Shown here: piece after piece, positions 35,060 through 44,848 of the stretch
Layout of the letters: each line of letters starts with the position of its first letter
How positions within the stretch are numbered: position 1 is the stretch's first letter
Assembly (NCBI GenBank): GCA_041675005.1
Contig: JBAYUQ010000001.1
Coordinates: 248,001 to 312,000 of the forward strand
Origin: PGYR01 sp041675005
Lineage (GTDB): Bacteria; Bacteroidota; Ignavibacteria; Kapaibacteriales; UBA2268
Direction: 5' to 3'
Length of the DNA stretch: 64,000 bases
Program-made: the position numbers and the translations under genes
The notes under the pieces: model-generated
What the model saw: the letters and a program-made list of their open reading frames with translations, nothing else
Databases searched by the model: none
Told to the model about the DNA's origin: nothing

Positions 35060-37426
35060 ATGGATTTAGTACTCTTTTTTATTTCTACAATCTTGGCAGT
35101 TGTTTTATTATTAATATTAATAAAACTCAGAAAAATTATAGTTGAAAAAAACAAGCTACAAGAAAGGTTTGATTACTTACAAAGATTATCTAAAACTGGT
35201 TATTTCGATGGTTATTTTTCAGATGATAATGTTTGGTGGTCGGAGGAACTAAATAAATTAATAGGTTTAGAACCGGATAATTATATCACACATAAAAAAG
35301 CAGCTTTAGATTTGATTTATGAGAAAGATCGAGCTCAATATATAAATCAATTAGAGAATCTCATACAAACAAAAGAACCTTTAGCAACTGAATATAGAGG
35401 TCTAAAAAATGACACAGGTGAATTAAGACATTATAAAACAAATGTAGAGTTAATAACCGACAAACTAGGAAATCCAATTGGCCTAAGAGGAACAGTACAA
35501 GACAATACTGATAAAAAAGAAATTCAACAAGCTTTGAACGAAAGTGAAATCAAGCAGGCAAATGTAATTTCTAATATCGATGATTTAGTATTTGTCGTTA
35601 ATAATGATGGTATATTCACTGACTTTTATAATTCATCAAGTAGAGCTGAACTTTATACTACACCTGAACAATTCCTAAATAAACATCACTCAGCAGTTTT
35701 ACCTGAAAACATATCCAAGAATTTCGATTCAACAATAAATCTGATAAAAATTGATGGTCAATCAAGACAATTTGATTATTCTATTGAAATAAATGGGGAA
35801 GTTAAATGGAATAATGTAAAAGTTTCAGTATTCAAAGGTAAAGATGGAAATAAAGAAGGTTATATTGTAGTTGCAAGAGATTTTACAGAACGAAAATTAA
35901 TTGAAGAAAAACTAGCTGAAAGCGAGAAGAGATTTAGAAAAATGACTGAGTTATTGCCTGTAGCAGTACTTGAAGTCGATCTTGATGGTAGTATAAACTA
36001 TATAAATAGCAAGACAATAGAATGGTTCGGTTATAGTGAAGATGAATTTTTAAGTGATCTGAAAACTTTTGATTTAGTTATTCCTGAACAAAGAGATAAA
36101 ATTAAGGAAAATCTAAAGAATAGAATTAAAAATCCTGACTTGGGACCAATAGAATATTCAGGTATGAAGAAAAGTGGTGATGCCTTTGATGTGCTATTAT
36201 TCGCAAGTCCTATTCGGATTGGTGATGAGTTAATAGGGTTTAGAGGAGTATTGATGGATATTTCTGAAAGGAAAAAACATCAATCAGAATTACAGAAAAT
36301 TTCCAAATTGGATTCGTTAGGAATACTTGCAGGAGGTATTGCACACAATTTCAAAAACATATTAGCTGCAATTACATTATCTGTAGATGTAATAAAAATG
36401 AGCCCCCTTTCCATTGAAAAACAACTAAATAGAATAATAGCTAGTTTGGAACAAGCGAATGCATTAGCAACAAGATTTCAAACCTTCACTAAATCAAATG
36501 AACCAACATTAGAGTCTGTAAACATAAATGAAATAATAGAAAATTCTGTAGAAATTGCCTTGGCTGGGACATCGAATAAAGTTGAATTGAATTTGGAGGC
36601 AGATATATTTCCGATAAAAGCAGATAGTAAACAACTGAATGAAGTTATACTAAATCTGCTCATAAATGCTTGTCAAGCAATGCCAAAAGGCGGGAGAATA
36701 TCAATTTCAACAAAGAACATACATGTATTAGAAAATCAAATTCAATCGTTATCTGAAGATGATTATATAAAAATTGAAATAGAAGATGAAGGAATCGGAA
36801 TAGAAAAAGATGCTATTGATGAAATTTTCACTCCTTTTTATACAACAAAGAAAGATGGACAAGGTCTTGGATTACCAACCGTATATTTTATTATAAAAAA
36901 TCACGATGGGGCTATTACTGTAAAGTCAGAAATAAATAAGGGTACAATATTCACTATCTTTTTGAGAAAACAAGCAGAAAAGAAAGATGAAATAATAATC
37001 GAACCTTTGAAAGAAAATCCTCGAGAATTCAAAAAAACAAGAGTTTTTTTAGTAGATGATGATGTTAATATAACAAATACAATGTTAGATGTCTCAGAAA
37101 TTATAACGGAATTAGAAATACAATCATTCAATAATCCGTTGAAAGCAATTAGTTTTTTTAAAGAAACACATACTAAATATCCATTTGATATTGCTATACT
37201 TGATATGACATTAGTCGGGTATGAGATAGATGGGCTAGATGTTTTAAAAGAAATACGAAAAATTGATCCCAATATAAAAACATTAGTTTTTAGTGGTCAT
37301 TCTTCCAAACCAGTTGTATCACATTATGAAGAATTTGGTTTTGATGGTAGATTAGAAAAACCATGTAATTTTGAACATTTATTAGATACAATACTTAGTG
37401 TCTTAAATACAGAAAAAAACGCTTAA
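35060..37426 (+). CDS. PAS-domain hybrid histidine kinase with receiver
   Basis: A 788-residue protein. One N-terminal membrane helix (about 3-22) is followed by three PAS domains (about 40-155, 165-280 and 290-405), each ending with the PAC-like DFTERK or DISERK motif. The kinase core has H429 in GGIAHNFKNILAAI, N box NLLINACQAMP, EDEGIGIE and GQGLGLPTV. A C-terminal receiver (about 665-785) has DDDVN, phosphoacceptor D715 in AILDMTL and the lysine in LEKPCNF. There is no periplasmic sensor. The gene stands alone after the tRNA-Arg terminator; its last codons form part of the terminator serving the convergent peptidase gene. Confidence 0.92.
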   Translation: MDLVLFFISTILAVVLLLILIKLRKIIVEKNKLQERFDYLQRLSKTGYFDGYFSDDNVWWSEELNKLIGLEPDNYITHKKAALDLIYEKDRAQYINQLENLIQTKEPLATEYRGLKNDTGELRHYKTNVELITDKLGNPIGLRGTVQDNTDKKEIQQALNESEIKQANVISNIDDLVFVVNNDGIFTDFYNSSSRAELYTTPEQFLNKHHSAVLPENISKNFDSTINLIKIDGQSRQFDYSIEINGEVKWNNVKVSVFKGKDGNKEGYIVVARDFTERKLIEEKLAESEKRFRKMTELLPVAVLEVDLDGSINYINSKTIEWFGYSEDEFLSDLKTFDLVIPEQRDKIKENLKNRIKNPDLGPIEYSGMKKSGDAFDVLLFASPIRIGDELIGFRGVLMDISERKKHQSELQKISKLDSLGILAGGIAHNFKNILAAITLSVDVIKMSPLSIEKQLNRIIASLEQANALATRFQTFTKSNEPTLESVNINEIIENSVEIALAGTSNKVELNLEADIFPIKADSKQLNEVILNLLINACQAMPKGGRISISTKNIHVLENQIQSLSEDDYIKIEIEDEGIGIEKDAIDEIFTPFYTTKKDGQGLGLPTVYFIIKNHDGAITVKSEINKGTIFTIFLRKQAEKKDEIIIEPLKENPREFKKTRVFLVDDDVNITNTMLDVSEIITELEIQSFNNPLKAISFFKETHTKYPFDIAILDMTLVGYEIDGLDVLKEIRKIDPNIKTLVFSGHSSKPVVSHYEEFGFDGRLEKPCNFEHLLDTILSVLNTEKNA

Positions 37427-37447
37427 AAGTATTACAATTAAGCGTTT
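37413..37447 (-). terminator. Terminator of prolyl oligopeptidase gene, overlapping kinase 3' end
   Basis: AAACGCTTAA (37417-37426) and TTAAGCGTTT (37438-37447) form a perfect 10-bp stem. On the minus strand it is followed by seven Ts (37413-37419). Its left arm includes the stop codon of the kinase gene. Confidence 0.85.
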
Positions 37448-37474
37448 AAAATCTAATTCAAATCAAATTATTCA

Positions 37475-39565
37475 TTACATACCAAGCGTATTAAATATAA
37501 ATTTCCACTGTAAGTATGTGTTTTCTACTTGCTTATCAATTGATTGTCCACTTCCGTGACCAGAATCAAAATCTACAAATAGAAAGATATCATTTTTCTG
37601 ACCCGGGTTGTTTTGCAATGCCGCTGCAAATTTCTTAGCATGTAGCGGGTCAACGCGAGTATCATTTTCCCCAGCTTTAACAAGTGTTATAGGGTAGTTG
37701 ACTCCTTCCTGTATGTTATGATAAGGAGAGTAAGGTCTAATGAACTCAAAATCTTCAGCTTTATCAGGATCACCATATTCTGGTATCCAATATCTTGCTA
37801 TTAAAAACTTATGGTATCTTAACATATCTAACAGTGGTACTGCAACAACAGCAGATTTGAATAAATCTGGTCTTTGTACCAAGCAAGCCCCGGTAAGTAG
37901 TCCACCATTAGAGCCACCAAGAATACTTAACTTTTCAGATTTAGTATATTTTTCGGAAATCAAATACTCAGCGGCTGAAATAAAATCATTGAATACATTT
38001 TGCTTTCTATCCAACATACCGGCTTTGTGCCAACTTTCACCATACTCACTTCCACCTCTAAGACAAGCAATTGCATAAACACCACCTCTATTAATAAATG
38101 AAGCTTTATCACCTAGAAATGATGGTCCCATAGAGATATTAAATCCTCCATAACCATAGAGTAAAGTTGGATTAGTACCATCTAACTTTATATCTTTTCT
38201 ATGGGAAATAAACATTGGAACAATAGTACCGTCTAGTGACTTGTATTTTATCATTTTGGATACGATATTATCGGTATTAATAGGTAACTCATCTTGGTAG
38301 TAGAATGTCCATTCTAATGACTTACCATCAAGCTTATATAGCTTAGCAGGGCTAGTGAAAGTAGATAAGCTAACGAATAATGTATTCATCTCTTCATTAT
38401 AACTCATGCCTGATATATCTCCGAATTCCGGAGTTTCTACTTCTTTAATATAATTACCATCAAAATCGTAGGCTGCGATATGACTAAGTACATCTTTCTT
38501 ATACATAATTAGTACATAGTCGGAAGTAAATGTGAATCCTTCTAAAACGGTTTCTTTTTCTGGATAGAATTCATACCAATTCTCAAATTCAGGCTTTTCT
38601 ATGTCAGTTACATATATTTTGAAATTTGGAGCTTCATAGTTTGATTGAAAATATATTTTACCTTTATGAACATCTGGAAAGGCAGTAAATTCTTTAGAAC
38701 TGAAAATTGTTTTAGGATCTTTATTATCGCCTTGTTTTCTAATTTTCAGAGTATTAGAGTAAAAATCACCTTGACTAAAGAATGTTAAACCTTCGTGTTT
38801 AGTATCCCAAACACTAGCTACATCTTTTGCATCATCAGGTTCTGCAAGTAGTACATCTTTGTCTCTACTTGTACCTAACTTATGTTTGTAAACTTGTATT
38901 GGTTTTTGATTGTCAATCATTTCGCGAGTTTGAACTGTTATATAAGCATAACTTTCATCTTTAGCGAATGAAAAGGACCTAAGACCAGTAATGTCGTTTC
39001 CCATTTTCTTACCAGTTTTTGAATCCATTAAACTATAAGTATCTATTTCATCGCCTTTATATTGGGTCCCTATAGATATGATATTTCCATCTTCTGTAAA
39101 GTCTAATCCAGAAAGTGAAGTATTACCAGTCGGGTCCAAATCAAAAGGGGAGAACAATCTTATTTCTTTTCCATCTATTATAGTATAAAGAGTATTGTGT
39201 TGCTCACCTTGTTTTCTTGCATAGAAGAATTCTCTTTTAGCTCTGAAAAATGGTGCACTTCTATAATCTCTATCATTAAGTGCTTTTATTTCATCTTTCA
39301 ATCCATCTATATCTTTTCCATTCTTCAAGATATAATCCACAGTAGATTTATGCTGGGCTTCTGACCAAGCTCGTACTTCTGGGTCAGATTTATCCTCTAA
39401 CCACCTGTAATCATCTTTTATAACTTCACCGTGAAGTGTATCATAGACAGTAGATTTTTTTGTTTCTGGCGGTTGATACTCCGTCATTTCCTTTCCTTGT
39501 AGATTAGTTAATGCTACAGTAAATAGCAATGTAGCAATAGTTGTTTTAAACATATTATTTCTCAA
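37475..39565 (-). CDS. Prolyl oligopeptidase family serine peptidase
   Basis: A 696-residue S9A peptidase. A signal peptide at the N terminus (a second Met at residue 5, position 39553, would suit it better) implies a periplasmic or surface enzyme. The N-terminal segment VYDTLHGEVIKDDYRWLED and a seven-bladed propeller (about 90-430) precede the alpha/beta-hydrolase domain with serine S552 in LGGSNGGLLTG, aspartate D635 in AGENDTRV and histidine H670 in DSGHGSG. It cleaves short proline-containing peptides. It follows mutS2 after 26 bases on the same strand and ends at a strong terminator. Confidence 0.96.
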   Translation of the reverse strand: MRNNMFKTTIATLLFTVALTNLQGKEMTEYQPPETKKSTVYDTLHGEVIKDDYRWLEDKSDPEVRAWSEAQHKSTVDYILKNGKDIDGLKDEIKALNDRDYRSAPFFRAKREFFYARKQGEQHNTLYTIIDGKEIRLFSPFDLDPTGNTSLSGLDFTEDGNIISIGTQYKGDEIDTYSLMDSKTGKKMGNDITGLRSFSFAKDESYAYITVQTREMIDNQKPIQVYKHKLGTSRDKDVLLAEPDDAKDVASVWDTKHEGLTFFSQGDFYSNTLKIRKQGDNKDPKTIFSSKEFTAFPDVHKGKIYFQSNYEAPNFKIYVTDIEKPEFENWYEFYPEKETVLEGFTFTSDYVLIMYKKDVLSHIAAYDFDGNYIKEVETPEFGDISGMSYNEEMNTLFVSLSTFTSPAKLYKLDGKSLEWTFYYQDELPINTDNIVSKMIKYKSLDGTIVPMFISHRKDIKLDGTNPTLLYGYGGFNISMGPSFLGDKASFINRGGVYAIACLRGGSEYGESWHKAGMLDRKQNVFNDFISAAEYLISEKYTKSEKLSILGGSNGGLLTGACLVQRPDLFKSAVVAVPLLDMLRYHKFLIARYWIPEYGDPDKAEDFEFIRPYSPYHNIQEGVNYPITLVKAGENDTRVDPLHAKKFAAALQNNPGQKNDIFLFVDFDSGHGSGQSIDKQVENTYLQWKFIFNTLGM

Positions 39566-39591
39566 TTTAATTATTTAATTCAATTTTATAT

Positions 39592-41976
39592 TTATTCTAA
39601 TTCTAAAACAGTAACACCTTCGCCACCTTCTGCTAATGTACCATTTCTGAAAGTCTTGATTGATGATTGCATTTTCAAATACTCGTGTATTGCTTGTCTT
39701 AGTGCACCCGTACCTTTACCATGTAAAATTGTCAAGAAAGGTAAGCCAGCTATTACAGCATCATTCATAAAATTCTCAACGATTGCAATTGCCTCATTAA
39801 CTCTTTCTCCTCTAACGTCAATTCTAGTCTCAGCACCCATTTTGAAATATTTACTTGCGTCACTGTTTGATTTACTGTTATCTTTCTTTATTTTCCCAGT
39901 TACCTTTACTAGCTTACTTAACTCCGTTCTGAATTTCAATCCATTGAACTCTACTACAGCATGCTTATCATCTTCTACAATCTCAATCACTAGACCTGGA
40001 GTGTCATAAATATCAATTCTAACAATATCACCTTTCTCAATTTTATCATCAGTTTTTGCTTTGACAACTTCTTTTTTAAATGGTTGAGATACTTTTCGTT
40101 TTAGCTCTTCTTTTTTCATTTCAAATTCTTTCTTTACTTCCCCGAGCTTTCTTTTACCTTCTTGAATCTCTCTAATTGTATTTTCAACAAGTTTATTTGC
40201 TTCTGCAAGAACTAAATTAGCTTCTTGTTGAGCCTTAAGTTTATAATCAGATTTATTTTTTCGGATTTCATCTACTAATCTTTCATATTCGAGTTGTTTA
40301 TTTTCTGCTTTTCTCAAACTTGTTTCAGCATCAAGCTTCATTTTCTCAGCTTGTTTTCTATAGTTGACGATCTCAGAAATACTTCTATCAATTTCTGAAT
40401 CTTTTGTATCCAAGTAGCTTTCTGCCCTTTCTAGTATCAACTTTGATAGCCCAATACTTTCTGCCAAATTGAACGCGTAACTGTTACCAGGTACACCAGC
40501 CAAGAAATTATAGGTTGGTTTTAGGTTAGTTTCATCAAATTCGAGTGATGCATTCTCAATATTTTCTTTATTAAGAGCATAAGTCTTGAGAGATGATTGG
40601 TGAGTTGTAACAATAAATTTCAGATTATATTTTAGTGTAGTATCTAATATCCCCGAAGCTAACGCCGACCCTTCCTTAGGGTCTGTACCTGAGCATATTT
40701 CATCAACTAACATTAGTGCATCCGGGTCTGCAACATCCAATATATCTTTGATTCTTTTCATCTGCGAAGAAAAAGTACTCAAATCCATTTCAATTGATTG
40801 ATGATCACCTATTGAAGTAAATACATCCCTAAGCCCAGTCTTACAATATCCAAATGTATATATTCCCGACATAGCCATTAATAAATTAAGTCCGATATTC
40901 TTCAAGGCCACTGTTTTTCCACCAGCATTAGGTCCAGATATTAAGTGCCCTTGTTTGATTGTATCAAAACTAATAGTAAGAGGAGTAACTTGTTTTTTAT
41001 TTTTATTCTTTAATAGTAAAGGATGGTATATATCTTTTAATTCTATTTCATTGCTTTCTACAATTACTGGCTTCATACCATCATATTTTCGAGCATATTT
41101 TGCTTTAGCGTTGATTAAATCAATTCTTGTGATAAGTTCGTTAGTTGCTCTTAATACTTCAGCTTCTTGACCAATTTCTTCTGTGATTTCGCTTAGTATT
41201 CTGTATATCTCTTTTTTCTCATCATTTCTAAGTATAGATAAACTATTATTCATATCTATGATTTCAGATGGCTCTAAAAATACGGTACTTCCCGTATTAG
41301 ATAATCCGTGTATTATTCCTGGTATTTGCTTTTTGAATTCAGTTTTAACAGGAATTACAAATCTTTCTTCCCTCATTGTATAGAAATCATCTTGCAACAA
41401 ATCCTCTTGGAAAGTCTTCTTGAGTATAGATTGTAGCTTGTTTCTCAGTCTATCGGAAGTAGAAAGTATGTTTCTTCTTATTGATTGTAGTTCTTTAGAA
41501 GCCGTATCTTTTACCTCACCATTATCACTAATAGCATCATCTATATGCTTTTCTATAAACTGATTAAAGTGAATTAGTTCCTTTACCTTACTGAGATTTA
41601 CTAAATACTCACTTTTGTTGTAAATGTAATTATTAACTAATCTAAATACTCTCAGATTATCTTTAATTCGTAATAGCTCATATTCGTCCAATACAGCATT
41701 TCTGATTTGTGCTTTTTTAAGTGAAGAATCTATTTCTCTTAATCCTGAAAGAGGTAACTCCTCTCCACTTTGGAAAATCTGAATTACATCTTCTGTCAAA
41801 TCAAATTCGTCTCTTAGGTCTTCTACATTATTATAAGGCTTTATATTAAGAGTGTATTCTGAAGCTTTAGTAGAATTACAAAGTTTCGAAATCTCTTCTA
41901 ATACTGTGCCGAACTCTAATTCTTTTTCTGATTCAATCAAAAGCCTACTTCTTAATAGGTCTAACTCTTTACTCAT
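39592..41976 (-). CDS. mutS2: MutS2 family ATPase/endonuclease
   Basis: A 794-residue protein of normal length. MutS core and lever regions (about 1-320) precede the ABC ATPase with Walker A SGPNAGGKTVALKN near 345 and Walker B LMLVDEICSGTDPKEGSA near 423. A long coiled coil (about 510-640) leads to a KOW-like segment and the C-terminal Smr nuclease domain (about 715-794) with DVRGERVNEA and LHGKGTGALRQ. In studied bacteria MutS2 suppresses recombination or rescues collided ribosomes. Its start shares one base with the stop of the YqeY gene. Confidence 0.95.
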   Translation of the reverse strand: MSKELDLLRSRLLIESEKELEFGTVLEEISKLCNSTKASEYTLNIKPYNNVEDLRDEFDLTEDVIQIFQSGEELPLSGLREIDSSLKKAQIRNAVLDEYELLRIKDNLRVFRLVNNYIYNKSEYLVNLSKVKELIHFNQFIEKHIDDAISDNGEVKDTASKELQSIRRNILSTSDRLRNKLQSILKKTFQEDLLQDDFYTMREERFVIPVKTEFKKQIPGIIHGLSNTGSTVFLEPSEIIDMNNSLSILRNDEKKEIYRILSEITEEIGQEAEVLRATNELITRIDLINAKAKYARKYDGMKPVIVESNEIELKDIYHPLLLKNKNKKQVTPLTISFDTIKQGHLISGPNAGGKTVALKNIGLNLLMAMSGIYTFGYCKTGLRDVFTSIGDHQSIEMDLSTFSSQMKRIKDILDVADPDALMLVDEICSGTDPKEGSALASGILDTTLKYNLKFIVTTHQSSLKTYALNKENIENASLEFDETNLKPTYNFLAGVPGNSYAFNLAESIGLSKLILERAESYLDTKDSEIDRSISEIVNYRKQAEKMKLDAETSLRKAENKQLEYERLVDEIRKNKSDYKLKAQQEANLVLAEANKLVENTIREIQEGKRKLGEVKKEFEMKKEELKRKVSQPFKKEVVKAKTDDKIEKGDIVRIDIYDTPGLVIEIVEDDKHAVVEFNGLKFRTELSKLVKVTGKIKKDNSKSNSDASKYFKMGAETRIDVRGERVNEAIAIVENFMNDAVIAGLPFLTILHGKGTGALRQAIHEYLKMQSSIKTFRNGTLAEGGEGVTVLELE

Positions 41977-42428
41977 TAACTATTACTCAATAATTTTCTA
42001 ACAATTTGCTGTACCATATTACCATCAGCTTTGCCACTAACCTCTTGCATTGCAGCACCCATCACTTTCCCCATATCCGAGATTTCTTTAGCATCTATCT
42101 TTTTGATTATAGCAACTATTACATTATTCAATTCTTCTTCGCTCATCTGTGCAGGCATAAACTCTTGAATTATCGTTAGTTCTTGTCGCTCCTTATCAGC
42201 AAGTTCAGTTCTTCCTGCTTGCAAATACATACCTATTGAGTCCTTTCTATTTTTAGCTGCTTTATTTAACATTTTAGTAACCTCTTCATCATTTAGCTCT
42301 TTTCCTGATCCGTTTTTCTGAAACTCTAGTATCAGAGCTTTTAATGAGCGTAAGGTTTCCAATCTAAGTTTCTGACCTTCTTTAAGGGCAATTTTCATTT
42401 CTGAGGTAATTTTTTCTTCAAAATTCAT
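41976..42428 (-). CDS. yqeY: GatB/YqeY-domain protein
   Basis: A 150-residue helical protein typical of YqeY: NFEEKITSEMKIALKEGQKLRLETLRSLK at the start and the C-terminal DMGKVMGAAMQEVSGKADG, the segment that resembles the GatB tail binding tRNA. YqeY proteins are presumed to assist aminoacyl-tRNA amidation, but the exact role is unsettled. Operon order is yqeY, mutS2, peptidase, with a one-base overlap to mutS2. Confidence 0.9.
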   Translation of the reverse strand: MNFEEKITSEMKIALKEGQKLRLETLRSLKALILEFQKNGSGKELNDEEVTKMLNKAAKNRKDSIGMYLQAGRTELADKERQELTIIQEFMPAQMSEEELNNVIVAIIKKIDAKEISDMGKVMGAAMQEVSGKADGNMVQQIVRKLLSNS

Positions 42429-42598
42429 TTCACTTCTCCATTTCTTATATCATTTGTTGCATTTTATTTACGCATATTTATTAAAATCGTATATTGTTTA
42501 TTAGTTTTGGTAAACTTTTAAAAAATAATATACGAGTTATTTTATTCATAGTTAAGAATGATTAAAACGTATTTATCAATAACCTTTTAGAGTATTAT

Positions 42599-44848
42599 AT
42601 GTTAATGAAAATAATAAAGTCTGACTATTTTTTAGCTATTCTGATTTCACTAATAACTACTGCCATTTTCTTTTGGGCTAATATAATAGGAGACGCATTC
42701 TTTTGGGAGGATATTGTTGAGTATGTATATCCATTTCAAAACTTTGCGGCTACTTCAGATGGAATTCCTTTTTGGAATCCATTTACTTTTAATGGGATGC
42801 CATTTTTTGCAGATATTCAAACAGGTTTTTTCTATCCACTTAATAGAATATTAGATTTATTTGTTTCGGACGGGAAATTACCTTTTGCTGCTCTACAATT
42901 AGTAATTATTCTTCATTTTGTGATATCGCAATTCAATACTTTTTACTTGTCACGTAAGTTAGGTATCTCTAAGTATGGAAGCTTATTAGCAGGAATTGGT
43001 TATAGTTTTTCTATGTTAATGATTTGTCATACTATCCATCCTATGATAATATATCAACTAGCTTGGCTACCCTTAGTAATAGGCGTATTATATTCAGCAT
43101 TTACTAAAGGGAAAATATACTTAGGAGTATTGAGTGGGTTGATATTAGGATTATCAATTCTTGCAGGTCACCCACAGTCAATCTTATATGAATTTATTTT
43201 TATAGGATTATTCGCTTTAGGTTTTCTTATAAAATCATTAAAATCTGAAGAAATGAATACACCCAAATTAGTGGTGTCAACAATCTTGACATTTATTATA
43301 GCGTATGGACTATTTACTGTCCAATTATTACCGGCGCAAGAACTCGCTGATTTATCTCAAAGATCTGAAATAAGTTATGAAAAAGCAACTGAAGGGTCAT
43401 TGCACTTTAAGCAAGCTTTGACCACAGTGGTTCCTAATTTATTTGGATCTGTGAGTGGGGCAGACCTAAGAAGTGCCTCGTTCTATCTACCTTTTGAAGG
43501 TGTTCAGGGTATCCATTATTATTGGGAAACTAGTTTTTATTTTGGTGTTATTATTTTTGCATTAGGTCTGTTTACTATTTTAGTTGGTTACAAGGATATA
43601 AAAGTTATAACTTTAGCAATTATCTCATTATTTGGATTCTTGTTTTCTTTAGGCTCTAACTCTTTTTTCTTTGATATTTTTTATAATCTACCATATATTA
43701 ATACATTCAGAATGCCTGCAAGGATGATGTTCTTTGTAACATTAGGATTCAGCTTACTTGCTGGAATGGGATTTGATTTACTTCTCGATAAATCTAAAAA
43801 ATATAGAAAAGAATTAATTATTGCTTTTGCGATTCCTTTAATAATGACTTTAATAGTTTCATCAGGGTCATTATTCGTGAGTTTCAATACGCCACAGTTA
43901 CTACAAGAGGGCATAAGCTCACGAGCAATAGGCACAATTGTAATTCTACTTCTAGCTTTTGGTATCGCTTTCTTTACCTCGAATAAAGTTTTAAAAGCTA
44001 CTGTATCTGGATCGTTGTTAATTATTATTCTCTTTTTTGATCTTTATACAGTTGGAGGAGACTTTAATAAGAGTCCTCAGAATCCTATTGAAGACCAAAT
44101 ACCTAATGGTTATAAAATGCCACAAGAATTTAAAAAAGCATTTATACCTAAATTACCAGATGATATTTTTAGAGTGAATATGAGACTTTATCAGCCAGTT
44201 AGATATATGGCTATGAAGCGTAACCAAGGTATGGTTGATAATATAATGCTAATTGAGGGGTATAATCCTTTATTATTACAAAGAGTAAGTCCACCTATGG
44301 CTAACATTGATTTGAGTATGGATATACTTAATGTTAGATATTCTGTAGGTATAGATAGAAACCTAAATGCTCCTAGATTCTTTGAGAACATGGACAAATT
44401 TGGGAATGCTTGGTTCGTAAATAAAGTTCTAGAAACTGATTCAACTAATATAAAGTCAATTATGGAATCGGGGGAATATGACTTAAAGAAAACAGCTATA
44501 TTTGAGAAAAAAGTTGATTTTAAATCGATTGAGGAAGAACCAAACATTAAAATTAAGTGTATTAGTTATGAAAATAATCGAATTGAATATAAAATCAGCA
44601 ATTCTACTGATGGATTCTTAATATTAAGTGAGATATATTACCCATCGTGGAAAGCTGAAGTCAACAAAAAAGAATCAGAAGTACATCTAGTTGATTATTG
44701 TCTTAGAGCAATTAAGTTGAAGAAAGGAGAAAATCATGTTGTTGTTGAATATGATTCTGATACTTATAATACTGGATTTATTATTTTTATAATTACTCTT
44801 TTGCTCTCCTTAGTTTCAATAATTATTCTAAGAAAATATGAAATATAG
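42599..44848 (+). CDS. YfhO-family multi-pass membrane protein
   Basis: A 749-residue protein with about 13 hydrophobic helices and a long extracytoplasmic C-terminal domain (about 490-720) before a final helix. Motifs ILFW-like FFWEDIVEYVYPFQNF and IPFWNPFTFNGMPFFADIQTG near residues 40-85 match the GT-C-fold YfhO family, in which the first loop acidic residues are thought to be catalytic. Family members modify lipoteichoic acid or act on lipid-linked sugars; the substrate here is unknown. It starts with MLMK, so either Met could be used. Its end overlaps the TPR kinase by 11 bases. A TAGTTTTG box at 42502-42509 lacks a clear partner. Confidence 0.87.
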   Translation: MLMKIIKSDYFLAILISLITTAIFFWANIIGDAFFWEDIVEYVYPFQNFAATSDGIPFWNPFTFNGMPFFADIQTGFFYPLNRILDLFVSDGKLPFAALQLVIILHFVISQFNTFYLSRKLGISKYGSLLAGIGYSFSMLMICHTIHPMIIYQLAWLPLVIGVLYSAFTKGKIYLGVLSGLILGLSILAGHPQSILYEFIFIGLFALGFLIKSLKSEEMNTPKLVVSTILTFIIAYGLFTVQLLPAQELADLSQRSEISYEKATEGSLHFKQALTTVVPNLFGSVSGADLRSASFYLPFEGVQGIHYYWETSFYFGVIIFALGLFTILVGYKDIKVITLAIISLFGFLFSLGSNSFFFDIFYNLPYINTFRMPARMMFFVTLGFSLLAGMGFDLLLDKSKKYRKELIIAFAIPLIMTLIVSSGSLFVSFNTPQLLQEGISSRAIGTIVILLLAFGIAFFTSNKVLKATVSGSLLIIILFFDLYTVGGDFNKSPQNPIEDQIPNGYKMPQEFKKAFIPKLPDDIFRVNMRLYQPVRYMAMKRNQGMVDNIMLIEGYNPLLLQRVSPPMANIDLSMDILNVRYSVGIDRNLNAPRFFENMDKFGNAWFVNKVLETDSTNIKSIMESGEYDLKKTAIFEKKVDFKSIEEEPNIKIKCISYENNRIEYKISNSTDGFLILSEIYYPSWKAEVNKKESEVHLVDYCLRAIKLKKGENHVVVEYDSDTYNTGFIIFIITLLLSLVSIIILRKYEI

